From: Hyphomicrobium sp.
Lineage (GTDB): Bacteria; Pseudomonadota; Alphaproteobacteria; Rhizobiales; Hyphomicrobiaceae
Direction: 5' to 3'
DNA length: 64,000 nucleotides
Assembly (NCBI GenBank): GCA_003987725.1
Contig: RXJH01000002.1
Location: 348,461 to 412,460, forward strand
Part shown: positions 45,567-53,705 of the stretch, in pieces
Layout of the letters: the number at the start of each line of letters is the position of its first letter
Position numbering within the stretch: the stretch's first letter is position 1
Position numbers and translations under genes: made by a program
The notes under the pieces: generated by a model
Told to the model about the DNA's origin: nothing
Databases searched by the model: none
The model's input: only the letters and a program-made list of their open reading frames with translations

Positions 45567-47450
45567 CTATTCCATCACCCGGAACGTGAAGAGCGTTCCG
45601 GCCTGGGGAATCTTGTCGAGATTTGCAGCTTTGGTCATGGCCGTGGCGCCGATCGCACCGAACTTGTCGTTGAGATCGAGGCCTGCGGTGACGGGAACGC
45701 CGATCCATCCGCCGATACCCGACAGGATCGAGACATATTGCTTGTCTTTGATCTTGTAGGTGATCGGATTGCCGATGATGCCCGAGGCCAGCTTGCGGTC
45801 CCAGAGGACCTTGCCCGTGTTGCGATCGACCGCGCGGAAATCACCGCCGAGCGAGCCGTAGAACATCAGGCCGCCTGACGTGTTGAGCGTGCCGCCCCAG
45901 TTCGGATACTGGTCCGGAATTTCCCAATCCGTCTGGCCGGTCAAGACATCGTACTTCTTGATCTTGCCGGTGACGCCGGGCTTCTCCGGGAACATAAACA
46001 CGTTGGCGAACACGTAGACGGTGCCCTGTTGCGTGTGGCTGCGTTCCTGCGGCTCAAGCTCCATGCACCAGTTGTTCGTGGGGCAATAGAACTTGTTGGG
46101 CTCTGCCGGATCGACCGAGCACGGCTGCTGGTCCTTGCCGCCCATCGCCGACGGGCAGGCATTGACGTTGCGGCCACGCTCGAGCGGCGAGTGCTCGCGC
46201 ACCTTCACCGGACGGCCCGTCTTGAGGTCGATCTTCTCGGCCCAGTTCACGGTCACGTACTTGTTGGCACGGAGAAGCGTGCCGTCTGTCCGGTCGAGAA
46301 CGTAGTTGAAGCCGTTGCGGTCAAAGTGGACGAGCGTCTTGCGGTCTTTGCCGTCGACGTTCATGTCGACGAGAATGTTCTCGTTGACACCGTCATAGTC
46401 CCACTGATCGAACGGAGTCATTTGGTAAGCGAAAACCGCTTCACCGGTATCGACCTTGCGCCCGAAAATGGTCATCGACCACTTGTTGTCGAACTCGCCC
46501 GTGTTGCATTCCTCGTGCGTTTTCTTGGCGCAACGATATGCGGGGCTCCACAGGCCAGGGTTGCCTGTCGAGTAGTAGACCATCTTCAGTTCCGGGTCGT
46601 AGCTGAACCAGCCCCACGCCGAACCGCCGCCGATCTTCCAATCGTCGCCGACGTGCGTATGGATGCCGAGATCTTTGCCCGCCGTGCCGTAGTGGGGATT
46701 TGCTTTGTTGGTCTCGGCGGTCAGGCAGACGTCCTTGTCGGAACCCGTCGAATAGCATTTCCAAACTTGCTTGCCGGTCTTCAGGTCATAGGCGTTGACA
46801 CGGCCGCGAGCCGCGAACTCGTCACCGCCGAAACCGATGATGACAAGACCATCGGCGATAAGCGGCGCGTTGGTGATCGTCTCACCTTTTTCCGGCCACG
46901 CATGCTTGACGACCCAGGCTTCCTTGCCGGTCTGGGCGTCGAGAGCGATGAGGAAGCCGTCGAGCGTGCCGAACACGACCTTTCCGTCGCCGTAAGCCGG
47001 GCCGCGGTTGACCGTATCGCAGCAGGCCCGCGGCACGGCCGTTTCGTCGCGGTCCGTCTGCTTCACATAGTTCCAAATCTGCTTCGGATGGTCGGGATCG
47101 GAAAGATCGAGACCCTGGACGATATTGCACTTCGACATCTCCGGGCAGCCGGAGACGAAGAACATCATCGGCTTGCCGCCGACGTCTTCGATCACTACGG
47201 GCTGACCTTCATGACCCCGGAGCGCGCCGGTCGATTGCGACCAGACCATCTGCAGCTTCGAGACGTTGTCGGTATTGATGTCCTTAAGTGGGCTGTGACG
47301 GGTCAAGGCGTTGTCACGGCCCGGCGCAGCCCACTCGTTGGGATTGGCCGCGCGGTGGGCAACTTCATCCTCGGCAACCGCTGGCAGGACAAAACCGATC
47401 AGCGTCGCCAAGATGCCGCCCGCAAGATAACGGAGCGATCTCATTCTCAT
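45567..47450 (-). CDS. xoxF: Lanthanide-type PQQ alcohol (methanol) dehydrogenase XoxF, copy B
   Basis: 627 residues, leader …VLPAVA-E. The key positions mirror copy A: vicinal C143-C144, E211, N297, catalytic D351 and lanthanide-marker D353 (FDQWDYDG). The two copies are colinear with few gaps and roughly 70-75% identical by eye. The ATG at 47450 has the strongest Shine-Dalgarno of the region (AGGAGG, seven bases upstream), consistent with high expression. First gene of the operon xoxF-xoxJ-cytochrome-binding protein-propeller-kinase-regulator. Confidence 0.95.
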   Translation of the reverse strand: MRMRSLRYLAGGILATLIGFVLPAVAEDEVAHRAANPNEWAAPGRDNALTRHSPLKDINTDNVSKLQMVWSQSTGALRGHEGQPVVIEDVGGKPMMFFVSGCPEMSKCNIVQGLDLSDPDHPKQIWNYVKQTDRDETAVPRACCDTVNRGPAYGDGKVVFGTLDGFLIALDAQTGKEAWVVKHAWPEKGETITNAPLIADGLVIIGFGGDEFAARGRVNAYDLKTGKQVWKCYSTGSDKDVCLTAETNKANPHYGTAGKDLGIHTHVGDDWKIGGGSAWGWFSYDPELKMVYYSTGNPGLWSPAYRCAKKTHEECNTGEFDNKWSMTIFGRKVDTGEAVFAYQMTPFDQWDYDGVNENILVDMNVDGKDRKTLVHFDRNGFNYVLDRTDGTLLRANKYVTVNWAEKIDLKTGRPVKVREHSPLERGRNVNACPSAMGGKDQQPCSVDPAEPNKFYCPTNNWCMELEPQERSHTQQGTVYVFANVFMFPEKPGVTGKIKKYDVLTGQTDWEIPDQYPNWGGTLNTSGGLMFYGSLGGDFRAVDRNTGKVLWDRKLASGIIGNPITYKIKDKQYVSILSGIGGWIGVPVTAGLDLNDKFGAIGATAMTKAANLDKIPQAGTLFTFRVME

Positions 47451-47698
47451 TGTGCTTCCTCCTAGCCTCTCATTTTCACCGCGCTCCGCTTTCGCCGATC
47501 GCGGCACGGCTCTTTTTCCGGCTTCGCGGCAAGCAAAGAGACTTCGTTCCTCGAACCGGCTGTTCGAGAATTGGAAAACGACGAAGTGATTTCGCTAACT
47601 GCGTGCGTCGGGTCGTTATTCAGCTGCCTCGCTCGACGCGAGACAACTCGCTGTACTTCAGCGTGCGGACGCTAATGTTCAAAATTTTCCGAAACCAT

Positions 47699-47711
47699 GG
47701 GAGTTGTTCCT
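47699..47711. promoter_or_regulatory. Candidate quinoprotein-regulon operator before xoxF copy B
   Basis: GGGAG-TTG-TTCCT, a 5-3-5 dyad about 255 bp upstream of the xoxF-B ATG. Closer to the gene there is another inverted repeat, CTCGAAC-CGGCT-GTTCGAG (about 47552-47570), whose role is unknown. Confidence 0.6.
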
Positions 47712-47821
47712 GGAGCATACAGGAAGGCTTCCTCTTCACACGGATGTGATGTTATCACGACGCGTAGGGATCATTTTTGATCTGCGAAAGCCGGCTCGGC
47801 TCATCCCATCGGATGACGGAA

Positions 47822-47874
47822 TTCAAAAAAATAGGCGCCGAGCGGAGGACGGGAGGAAACCGCTCGGCGCCTTT
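47822..47874 (-). terminator. Intrinsic terminator of the serine hydrolase gene
   Basis: A thirteen-base-pair perfect stem (AGGCGCCGAGCGG / CCGCTCGGCGCCT) around a 14-base loop. On the minus strand it is followed by TATTTTTTT, and on the plus strand by TTTTC, so it may work in both directions. It separates the hydrolase gene (ends 47998) from the xoxF-B promoter region. Confidence 0.82.
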
Positions 47875-47997
47875 TCAACGTGGCATTTGCAATATGCCGA
47901 CAGGCTTCGACATTCCGCCATGGGCAATTCTCCCGAATTCAACGCCTCAAAATCCCGGGAAAGAAATTTAGCTTCAACCGTTCGTGAACGTCGAACT

Positions 47998-49134
47998 TCA
48001 GGGACTCGAGATGAGTGCCGCAAGTTTATCGGCCAGGACGTCTAGATCCTCCACACCGTCGCTATTCGTCAGTAGGGTAACTGACACCCAATGATTGTCG
48101 CGACGGCGCACGATCAAATTGAAGGCGGTGTAGCCCGAGACGGTTCCGCTATGAAAATAGCGATCCACGCCATCCTTGTGCGTAATGAACCAACCGGCGC
48201 CATAGTAAGTCCAGACGTCCACGCGGGCAGAATCCGAGAGCATGACATCGCGCATGGCCGGCGTCAGTGCGCGCCCCTCCATCAAGGCCTTATTCCATTT
48301 GAAAATATCCATGACGGACGACGCGACATCGCCGCTGCCTTTCAACCAATCCGGCTGGGAGAAGCGTGGCCGACGGTTGTAGTGCGGACTTGCCAAGCGA
48401 TGGGCAAAGCTTGGATCATTTCCGAAACCCGTCTCTGCAAGGCCGAGGCGCGAGAAGACTTCCTCCTGCAGAATACGCCGGTAGTCGCGCGACACTCCAT
48501 CCACCTCGACAGCTTCCATGAGTTCGGACAGCAGGAAGTAGCTCGTATTCGAGTATTCGAACGATCCGGGAAAGCCGCTCGGCCGATAGTCCTTTATTCC
48601 ATCGAGCAAGCGTGGCGCAGGCACGGCTCCCCAAGGATCCAGCTCATGAGGCGGCCGGCGCGTGAAGTTTGGTAGGTTCGACGTCATCGACAAAAGGTGG
48701 CCCACGGTGATGGGCGGCCCCCCTTCGAGCGTCCAGCCACCTGCGACGTCGAGCAGGTTGGAGACGGGCGTGGCAGTGGTCAGCCGTGAACCGTCGCGCC
48801 GGAGAACGGCGTTCTTTTCGATGAGCCAAAGGACTGCCGTGGCGGTGAACTGCTTCGTTATCGAGCCGACCATGTAAATGGTCCGCGCAGTCGCCGGACG
48901 ATGCTTGTCCGCGTCTCCAAATCCATCGGCATAGAGCAGTGTTCCATCCCGGCCGATCGCGACGCTCATCGCAGGGAGTGGACGCGACATGCCATCGACG
49001 CCTGCAGCCATGAAGTTTTGAATCAACGTCGCAGCGGATGCACCAAGCGAGCCGGATCCCTCCTCTGCTCCGGCGGGCGAGCGCACGAGCGACACGGCGA
49101 CGGCCAGAAGCAATATCCAACGGCAAGCTGCCAT
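47998..49134 (-). CDS. Secreted beta-lactamase-family serine hydrolase
   Basis: 378 residues with a signal peptide (…RSPAGA-E). The serine-hydrolase triad of class C beta-lactamase / DD-peptidase-like proteins is present: S91-x-x-K94 (GSITKQFTA), Y194-S-N196 (FEYSNTSYF), and an HSG motif (YFHSGTVSGY). It may act on peptidoglycan fragments or small esters/lactones; the substrate is not evident. Start ATG 49134; the frame reaches 49191. It is divergent from the SoxYZ-like gene, and the shared promoter region contains a regulon dyad (49194). Confidence 0.88.
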   Translation of the reverse strand: MAACRWILLLAVAVSLVRSPAGAEEGSGSLGASAATLIQNFMAAGVDGMSRPLPAMSVAIGRDGTLLYADGFGDADKHRPATARTIYMVGSITKQFTATAVLWLIEKNAVLRRDGSRLTTATPVSNLLDVAGGWTLEGGPPITVGHLLSMTSNLPNFTRRPPHELDPWGAVPAPRLLDGIKDYRPSGFPGSFEYSNTSYFLLSELMEAVEVDGVSRDYRRILQEEVFSRLGLAETGFGNDPSFAHRLASPHYNRRPRFSQPDWLKGSGDVASSVMDIFKWNKALMEGRALTPAMRDVMLSDSARVDVWTYYGAGWFITHKDGVDRYFHSGTVSGYTAFNLIVRRRDNHWVSVTLLTNSDGVEDLDVLADKLAALISSP

Positions 49135-49193
49135 ACGCGTCCTCAGCCCGCGGAGCGTCGTAGTGCGTTGCCGGTGCGGTTCCCGGCACAATC

Positions 49194-49206
49194 AGGAATA
49201 TTTCCT
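49194..49206. promoter_or_regulatory. Candidate quinoprotein-regulon operator between hydrolase and SoxYZ-like genes
   Basis: AGGAA-TAT-TTCCT, a perfect 5-3-5 palindrome, 66 bp before the hydrolase ATG (minus) and 115 bp before the SoxYZ-like ATG (plus). Confidence 0.6.
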
Positions 49207-49314
49207 CAGGGAAACGCCGATTGCAACAGCTGGCGGAGAAGTATTCTAAGGCTCATACTTCGAGCAACTGCTCCGCCGTCGTTTTCTCGTTCGCCATTGA
49301 CTGCAGAGGAAACC

Positions 49315-50142
49315 ATGCAATCCATTTTGCGCAAATTTTCGGCGGCTCTTGCTTCCGCCGCAGTCGGCCTCACGGCTTTCGCATTCACGGCGATGGGAGA
49401 TGACGACCCCTGGCCTGAAATTCAAAGAGCGCTCTTTTCCAGCCGCCCGGTGCAAGACGACCCGGCGAGTGTCCAAATCTTCGCGCCGAACCAGGCGGAC
49501 GACGCTGCCGTCGTTCCCATTTCGATCAAAATACCGTCGAAGGTCGCAGCTTCCGCGAAAGCCTTGACGCTGATCATCGATCGAAATCCCGTACCGGTCG
49601 CCGCAACCTTTGCCTTTGGAAACGGCTTCCGGAGTGGACCCGACGTCGGGGAAAGAACGATCGCAACACGCGTTCGGGTGGATGCGTTCAGCCGCGTTCG
49701 CGCCGTTCTCGAGACGACCGACGGCGTGCTTCACATGGCATCGAAATTCGTCATTGGCTCGGGAGGATGTTCGGCGCCGGCTTCAAAGGATCCGGAACAA
49801 GCACTCGCACAGATGGGGAAGGCACATCTTACGATCTTGCGTGATGATTCTAACGGCAAGGATTGGCGCGAGGCGCGCGTGATGATCAAACACCCGAACT
49901 TCACCGGTATGCAGATGAACAAGACGACGGGTAATTACACGCCCGCTCGCTTCGTCAACGCCATCGAAGTGAAGCAGGGCAATACCGTACTGTGGTCGAT
50001 GGAAGGAGGTATATCGATTTCGGAAGATCCCAATATCCGCTTCACGTTTGCGACCGAAAGCCCCGAGGATCTCGAGTTCAACGCGACCGATACTGCCGGA
50101 GCCAAATTTCGGGCGACGGGGTCGATATCTCCGCCCTCCTGA
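49315..50142 (+). CDS. Quinoprotein-associated SoxYZ-like carrier protein
   Basis: 275 residues with leader (…TAFAFTAMG). The N-terminal part (about 35-165) is SoxY-like and carries the carrier cysteine C152 in GSGGCSAPA; in true SoxY this Cys sits at the C-terminal tip. The rest (about 165-275) is SoxZ-like (MIKHPNFTGMQMNK, PARFVNAIEVKQGNTVLWSMEGGISISEDPNIRF). Such fused SoxYZ-like carriers are known beside quinoprotein dehydrogenases, not in thiosulfate oxidation. The carried group is unknown. Clear start: GAGGAAACC-ATG. Its last 65 bases overlap the convergent VWA gene. Confidence 0.9.
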   Translation: MQSILRKFSAALASAAVGLTAFAFTAMGDDDPWPEIQRALFSSRPVQDDPASVQIFAPNQADDAAVVPISIKIPSKVAASAKALTLIIDRNPVPVAATFAFGNGFRSGPDVGERTIATRVRVDAFSRVRAVLETTDGVLHMASKFVIGSGGCSAPASKDPEQALAQMGKAHLTILRDDSNGKDWREARVMIKHPNFTGMQMNKTTGNYTPARFVNAIEVKQGNTVLWSMEGGISISEDPNIRFTFATESPEDLEFNATDTAGAKFRATGSISPPS

Positions 50143-50872
50143 ACATCCCGTGGTTCGGCCCGAGCTCCGTTATCAACGGGCACGTCAACGTCTTGCGAAG
50201 GGCCTCGACGAGTTCATCCTCCGTCTCGACCGAGAGATAGAGGCCGCCGGTTTGTTCAGCGAGGCAACGCGCGCCGAAAACCGCTCCGAGCCCAGCGGCA
50301 TCCCTATGACGATAGCCGATAACATGGATCGTCAAATCGGTTGCATCCGCTTTCAACGCCTCAGCCAGTTCACACGGCTTGCCACCGCAGGTCTCTTCGC
50401 CGTCGGTCAAGAGAACGATGACTGAGGAATTGCGCCGGTAATCGAGAATATCTGCAGCATCGCGAACCGATTGCGTTAGCGGCGTGCGGCCCATTGGCTG
50501 AACCTTGTCGACCTCGGCGACGATCGTCGGCCCGGCATTGAGTTGCGGCCGAACCTTCAATTCGATGCTGTCGCACTGGTTGTAGGCCCCCTCACCGTAG
50601 ATGATCAGCCCCATTCGGCGAGAGGGCGGAATTTCCGGAAGGATGCGGTGCAGCGCCCTTTTCACTCGCTCGATATGCGGTTCCTTTGCCGTGAGGTCCG
50701 TCGTGCCCATCGATCCGGACGCATCGAAGACAAACATCAGATCCTTCGTGCATTCAGCTTTCTTGTCGACCGGTTGGGCGAGCGCAGAAAGCGATCCGAG
50801 CGACATAACCAGTAGCGCGCACAACACTCTGAGGCCGCGTAGCCAATGCTGGGAAATGACCCGTCCAATCAT
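50078..50872 (-). CDS. Exported von Willebrand factor A domain protein
   Basis: 264 residues with a leader (…GSLSALA-Q) and one VWA domain with an intact metal-ion adhesion site: D50-A-S52-G-S54 (FVFDASGSMG), a Thr (RTPLTQS) and TDGEETCGG. VWA proteins are common in quinoprotein clusters and may bind or assemble partners. It lies nine bases after the WD40 gene and is co-transcribed with it. Its C-terminal 21 codons overlap the 3' end of the SoxYZ-like gene on the other strand. Confidence 0.87.
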   Translation of the reverse strand: MIGRVISQHWLRGLRVLCALLVMSLGSLSALAQPVDKKAECTKDLMFVFDASGSMGTTDLTAKEPHIERVKRALHRILPEIPPSRRMGLIIYGEGAYNQCDSIELKVRPQLNAGPTIVAEVDKVQPMGRTPLTQSVRDAADILDYRRNSSVIVLLTDGEETCGGKPCELAEALKADATDLTIHVIGYRHRDAAGLGAVFGARCLAEQTGGLYLSVETEDELVEALRKTLTCPLITELGPNHGMFRRAEISTPSPEIWLRQYRSR

Positions 50873-50881
50873 CGCTTCGGA

Positions 50882-51991
50882 CTATTGCGCCGGAAGGCGC
50901 GACAGATCCCATATCCGCGCCTTGCCGTCATAGGACGCCGTCACGACCTTGCTCCCATCTGGCGAGAATTCGGCATCCTCGACTTCCATGAGGTGCCCGG
51001 CGAGGGTCGCCAGCGACGCGCCGGTTTTGGCATCCCAGACGCGCGCGGTCTTGTCATGGGAGGCCGTTACGAGACGCGTGCCGTCTGAGCTGAGTGCCAG
51101 TCGCATGACGTAGCGATCGTGCCCGGTGAACGTCGCGATGACGGCTCCCGTCTCAACGTCCCACAGCTTCGCCGTCTTGTCGGTCGAGGCCGAATAGAGC
51201 TTCGTTCCGGTGTGATCGAAGATAACTTTGAGAACCCCGCGCTGATGGCCCTCGAGCTTTCGAATGAGGGTGCCAGTATTCGCATCCCAGATGCGAACGA
51301 ACTTGTCGCTCGACGATGTCGCGACTTTCTTTCCATCGGGACTGAATGCGACGCTCGTTACCATGCCGCCGTGATCGCCCAGCGTGAAGAGCAAGGCCCC
51401 GGTCTTGCCGTCCCAAATTCTGGCTGTCCGGTCGTTTGACGACGTCGCGATGCGCGAAGCGTCCGCGTTGAATTCAATATCGGAGATATTGCCCTCGTGG
51501 CCGGTCAGCTTCAGAAGCTCTTTGCCACTGCTAGCATCCCAGACGCGAGCCGTCGTATCGAGGGATCCCGTTGCTATCTTTGTACCGTCCCGGCTGAACG
51601 TAACCGCTTCCGTCATAGCCGAATGCCCCACGAGTTCGCCTCGATTGGCGCCTGTCTCGCCGTTCCAGAGACGTCCGGAGCCGTCTCGCGCGACGGTGAC
51701 AATGATCTTGCCGTCAGGGCTGAACGCGGCGTTGCGCACACCTTGCTCGTGCCCCTTCAAAGTCGCGATCTCGGCGCCGGTTTCGGCGTTCCAGAGCTTA
51801 GCGGTCTTGTCACTCGACGCCGTCAGAACGCGGGTACCGTCCGGACTGAACTGTGCCACCCAAAGATCGCTCGTGTGACCGGCCAATACGAACTGCGGAT
51901 CGGTTAAGACGACGCCGTCGGCGCGGGAATTTTCCGGCAAGAGCGCGCACATGGCGAAGACGACGAAACTCAGGCCTCTTGCGAATGACAT
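50882..51991 (-). CDS. Exported WD40-repeat beta-propeller protein
   Basis: 369 residues with a leader (…PENSRA-D) and eight WD40 repeats of the pattern GH-x-…-F-S-P-D-G…-V-T-A-S-x-D-x-T-A-x-L/V-W-x-x-x-T-G, the last shorter. Periplasmic WD40 proteins in quinoprotein loci probably act as scaffolds. It is the first gene of a two-gene unit with the VWA gene and faces DUF3617 across a promoter region with a perfect regulon dyad (52056). Confidence 0.9.
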   Translation of the reverse strand: MSFARGLSFVVFAMCALLPENSRADGVVLTDPQFVLAGHTSDLWVAQFSPDGTRVLTASSDKTAKLWNAETGAEIATLKGHEQGVRNAAFSPDGKIIVTVARDGSGRLWNGETGANRGELVGHSAMTEAVTFSRDGTKIATGSLDTTARVWDASSGKELLKLTGHEGNISDIEFNADASRIATSSNDRTARIWDGKTGALLFTLGDHGGMVTSVAFSPDGKKVATSSSDKFVRIWDANTGTLIRKLEGHQRGVLKVIFDHTGTKLYSASTDKTAKLWDVETGAVIATFTGHDRYVMRLALSSDGTRLVTASHDKTARVWDAKTGASLATLAGHLMEVEDAEFSPDGSKVVTASYDGKARIWDLSRLPAQ

Positions 51992-52055
51992 CCGAGTCTC
52001 ACCCGTCCAAATGGAAGCGACCGGAGATTGCTAACGAATAATAGGTAACGACAAT

Positions 52056-52068
52056 GGGAATACTTCCC
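52056..52068. promoter_or_regulatory. Candidate quinoprotein-regulon operator between WD40 and DUF3617 genes
   Basis: GGGAA-TAC-TTCCC, a perfect palindrome and the best match to the motif, 71 bp before the WD40 ATG (minus) and 131 bp before the DUF3617 ATG (plus). Confidence 0.65.
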
Positions 52069-52192
52069 GAACTTTATTTCCTCTTCATCCAATCATTGCG
52101 CACCTCACCGGAACGGCCTTAGAGATCCGCGGCGTGCGGATGAAACACGTTTTCGCCAACAAGAAGCCGCCTTGCCGTTCGGGAGACACTCG

Positions 52193-52711
52193 ATGCGTTC
52201 GACAGCTCTGCTCTTCGCCCCCCTCGCCTTTCTCGCATTTTCCGTATCCTCCGCCTCTAGCGACGACGCGAAGGCAACCTTGCCCGAGCGCAAAGCCGGG
52301 CTCTGGGAACTCAAAACCGTGATGGACGAAGGTAACGGCCCGCACGACCAGACCATGAAGCTCTGCATCGACGGCCAAATGGAAAAGAATACCGTTTCCG
52401 CCAGCGTCCTCGAACACAAGGCAAATTGCTCGTCCTACGACATCAAGTCGGCGGGCGGCTCGACCGAAGTCAATTCCGATTGTCTCTATAACGGCCGCAA
52501 GGTCATGAGCACCACGACCATGTCTGGGGACTTCAAGTCCGCATTCGAGATCAAGATCCAGAGTACGACGACCGAACCCGAGCAAAAAACGCAAAGCGTC
52601 GTCGTCAAACGCACAATCACCCAGCTTGGCAAGTATGTCGGCGAGTCGTGCGGCGATTTGAAAGCGGGTGAAGCAGAAGCGGCCGACGGAACGCGCATAC
52701 TGGTTCAGTAA
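52193..52711 (+). CDS. Exported DUF3617-family protein
   Basis: 172 residues with leader (…SVSSAS-S). The pattern 'KAGLWELKTVMDEGNGPHDQTMKLCIDGQ' followed by 'CSSYDIKSAGGSTEVNSDCLYNGRKVMSTTTMSGDF' is typical of the DUF3617 family of secreted proteins (function unknown). Start ATG 52193 with GGGAGA upstream; the frame begins at 52172. It is followed after 21 bp by the SUMF1-domain gene, probably in one operon. Confidence 0.83.
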   Translation: MRSTALLFAPLAFLAFSVSSASSDDAKATLPERKAGLWELKTVMDEGNGPHDQTMKLCIDGQMEKNTVSASVLEHKANCSSYDIKSAGGSTEVNSDCLYNGRKVMSTTTMSGDFKSAFEIKIQSTTTEPEQKTQSVVVKRTITQLGKYVGESCGDLKAGEAEAADGTRILVQ

Positions 52712-52732
52712 ACTTCGCGAGATGGATCAAAG

Positions 52733-53680
52733 ATGCGTCGTCTCACCGATATCGCTCGTGCTTGCACGTGCGCGACACTGCCAGCATTCGTAGCTGTAGC
52801 CCTGATCCTCGCCGCCCAGCCGTCGCATGCGGGCGATGGCCTGGCAGCGGCGCCGGCGATCAATGATTGTCCCACGGCGCACTGTCCGGACCTGATCGTC
52901 ATCCCAGCTTCGCCGCCAGGATTTGAGATCGGCTCTCCGGAAGACGAGCCCGAGCGTTTGCCATCGGAGAAGCTGCATCACGTTTCCATCGGGTCATTCG
53001 CGATCGGCAAATATGAAGTGAGAACCGCGGAATATATGGCCTGCGTCGATGCGAAAGCCTGCCGGCCGCCGGAATGGCTCGAGCCCGGCGGCGAGCACAA
53101 CATCTATACGGGCAGCGGTGTTACGTACAAAAGCATGGCGGACTACATCAAGGGTGACGATCAGCCGATCGTCGGCATCAGCTGGGACGATGCGACCTCC
53201 TACGCCGACTGGTTGTCCAAGAAGACCGGTCATCACTATCGCCTGCCGTCGGAAGCAGAATGGGAATATGCGGCACGCGCAGGAAGCAAAACCTCCTACT
53301 GGTGGGGGAAAGACGTCAAAAACAATGGCGAGGTAATGGCCTGCTGCCGCGGCTGCGGAAGCGAACGCGATGGCACCGGCGCCTATCCGGTCGATAGTTT
53401 CAAGCCCAACGCCTTCGGCCTCTACAATGTCCACGGCAACGTCTGGGAGTGGGTTGCCGACTACTATTGCGACGACTACGAAACGGGTCCGAAAGACGGC
53501 TCCGCACGTCAATCAAAAAGCTGCGGCAAGGAGGGCGCAATTGAAGGGCTGCGCATCTTCCGGGGTGGATCCTGTTTTTATGAGCCGCGTCAGATGCGTG
53601 CCGCGATGCGGCTCAGGAATTGGCCGTTCTTTCGTAATCAGACACTCGGCTTCCGAATTGCCAGAGATCTTTCGCCCTGA
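52733..53680 (+). CDS. Exported SUMF1/FGE-fold protein lacking the FGE cysteine pair
   Basis: 315 residues, leader …AAQPSHA-G. The SUMF1 fold is clear: 'FEIGSPEDEPERLPSEKLHHVSIGSFAIGKYEVRTAEYMACV', 'YRLPSEAEWEYAARAGSKT', 'GLYNVHGNVWEWVADYY', 'RIFRGGSCFYEPRQMRAAMRLRN'. In catalytic formylglycine-generating enzymes GGS is followed by a Cys three residues on and another five later; here the spacing is GGSCFYEPRQM and both are absent. It is therefore unlikely to make formylglycine, unlike the protein at 60290. A structural or regulatory role in the quinoprotein regulon is possible. Confidence 0.85.
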   Translation: MRRLTDIARACTCATLPAFVAVALILAAQPSHAGDGLAAAPAINDCPTAHCPDLIVIPASPPGFEIGSPEDEPERLPSEKLHHVSIGSFAIGKYEVRTAEYMACVDAKACRPPEWLEPGGEHNIYTGSGVTYKSMADYIKGDDQPIVGISWDDATSYADWLSKKTGHHYRLPSEAEWEYAARAGSKTSYWWGKDVKNNGEVMACCRGCGSERDGTGAYPVDSFKPNAFGLYNVHGNVWEWVADYYCDDYETGPKDGSARQSKSCGKEGAIEGLRIFRGGSCFYEPRQMRAAMRLRNWPFFRNQTLGFRIARDLSP

Positions 53681-53705
53681 GCAATTGCCCTCGTCCCGAT
53701 CGCCC

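Noticed and set aside
46029-47465. A 478-codon plus-strand reading frame opposite xoxF copy B (and a 368-codon one at 36704-37810 opposite copy A).
   Set aside because: These are antisense shadows of GC-rich, strongly biased xoxF codons. They have no Shine-Dalgarno or domain, and the minus-strand product is unmistakable.
52733-53680. Annotation of the SUMF1-domain protein as a second formylglycine-generating enzyme.
   Set aside because: Both catalytic cysteines are missing after the GGS motif, and it is exported in a quinoprotein context.
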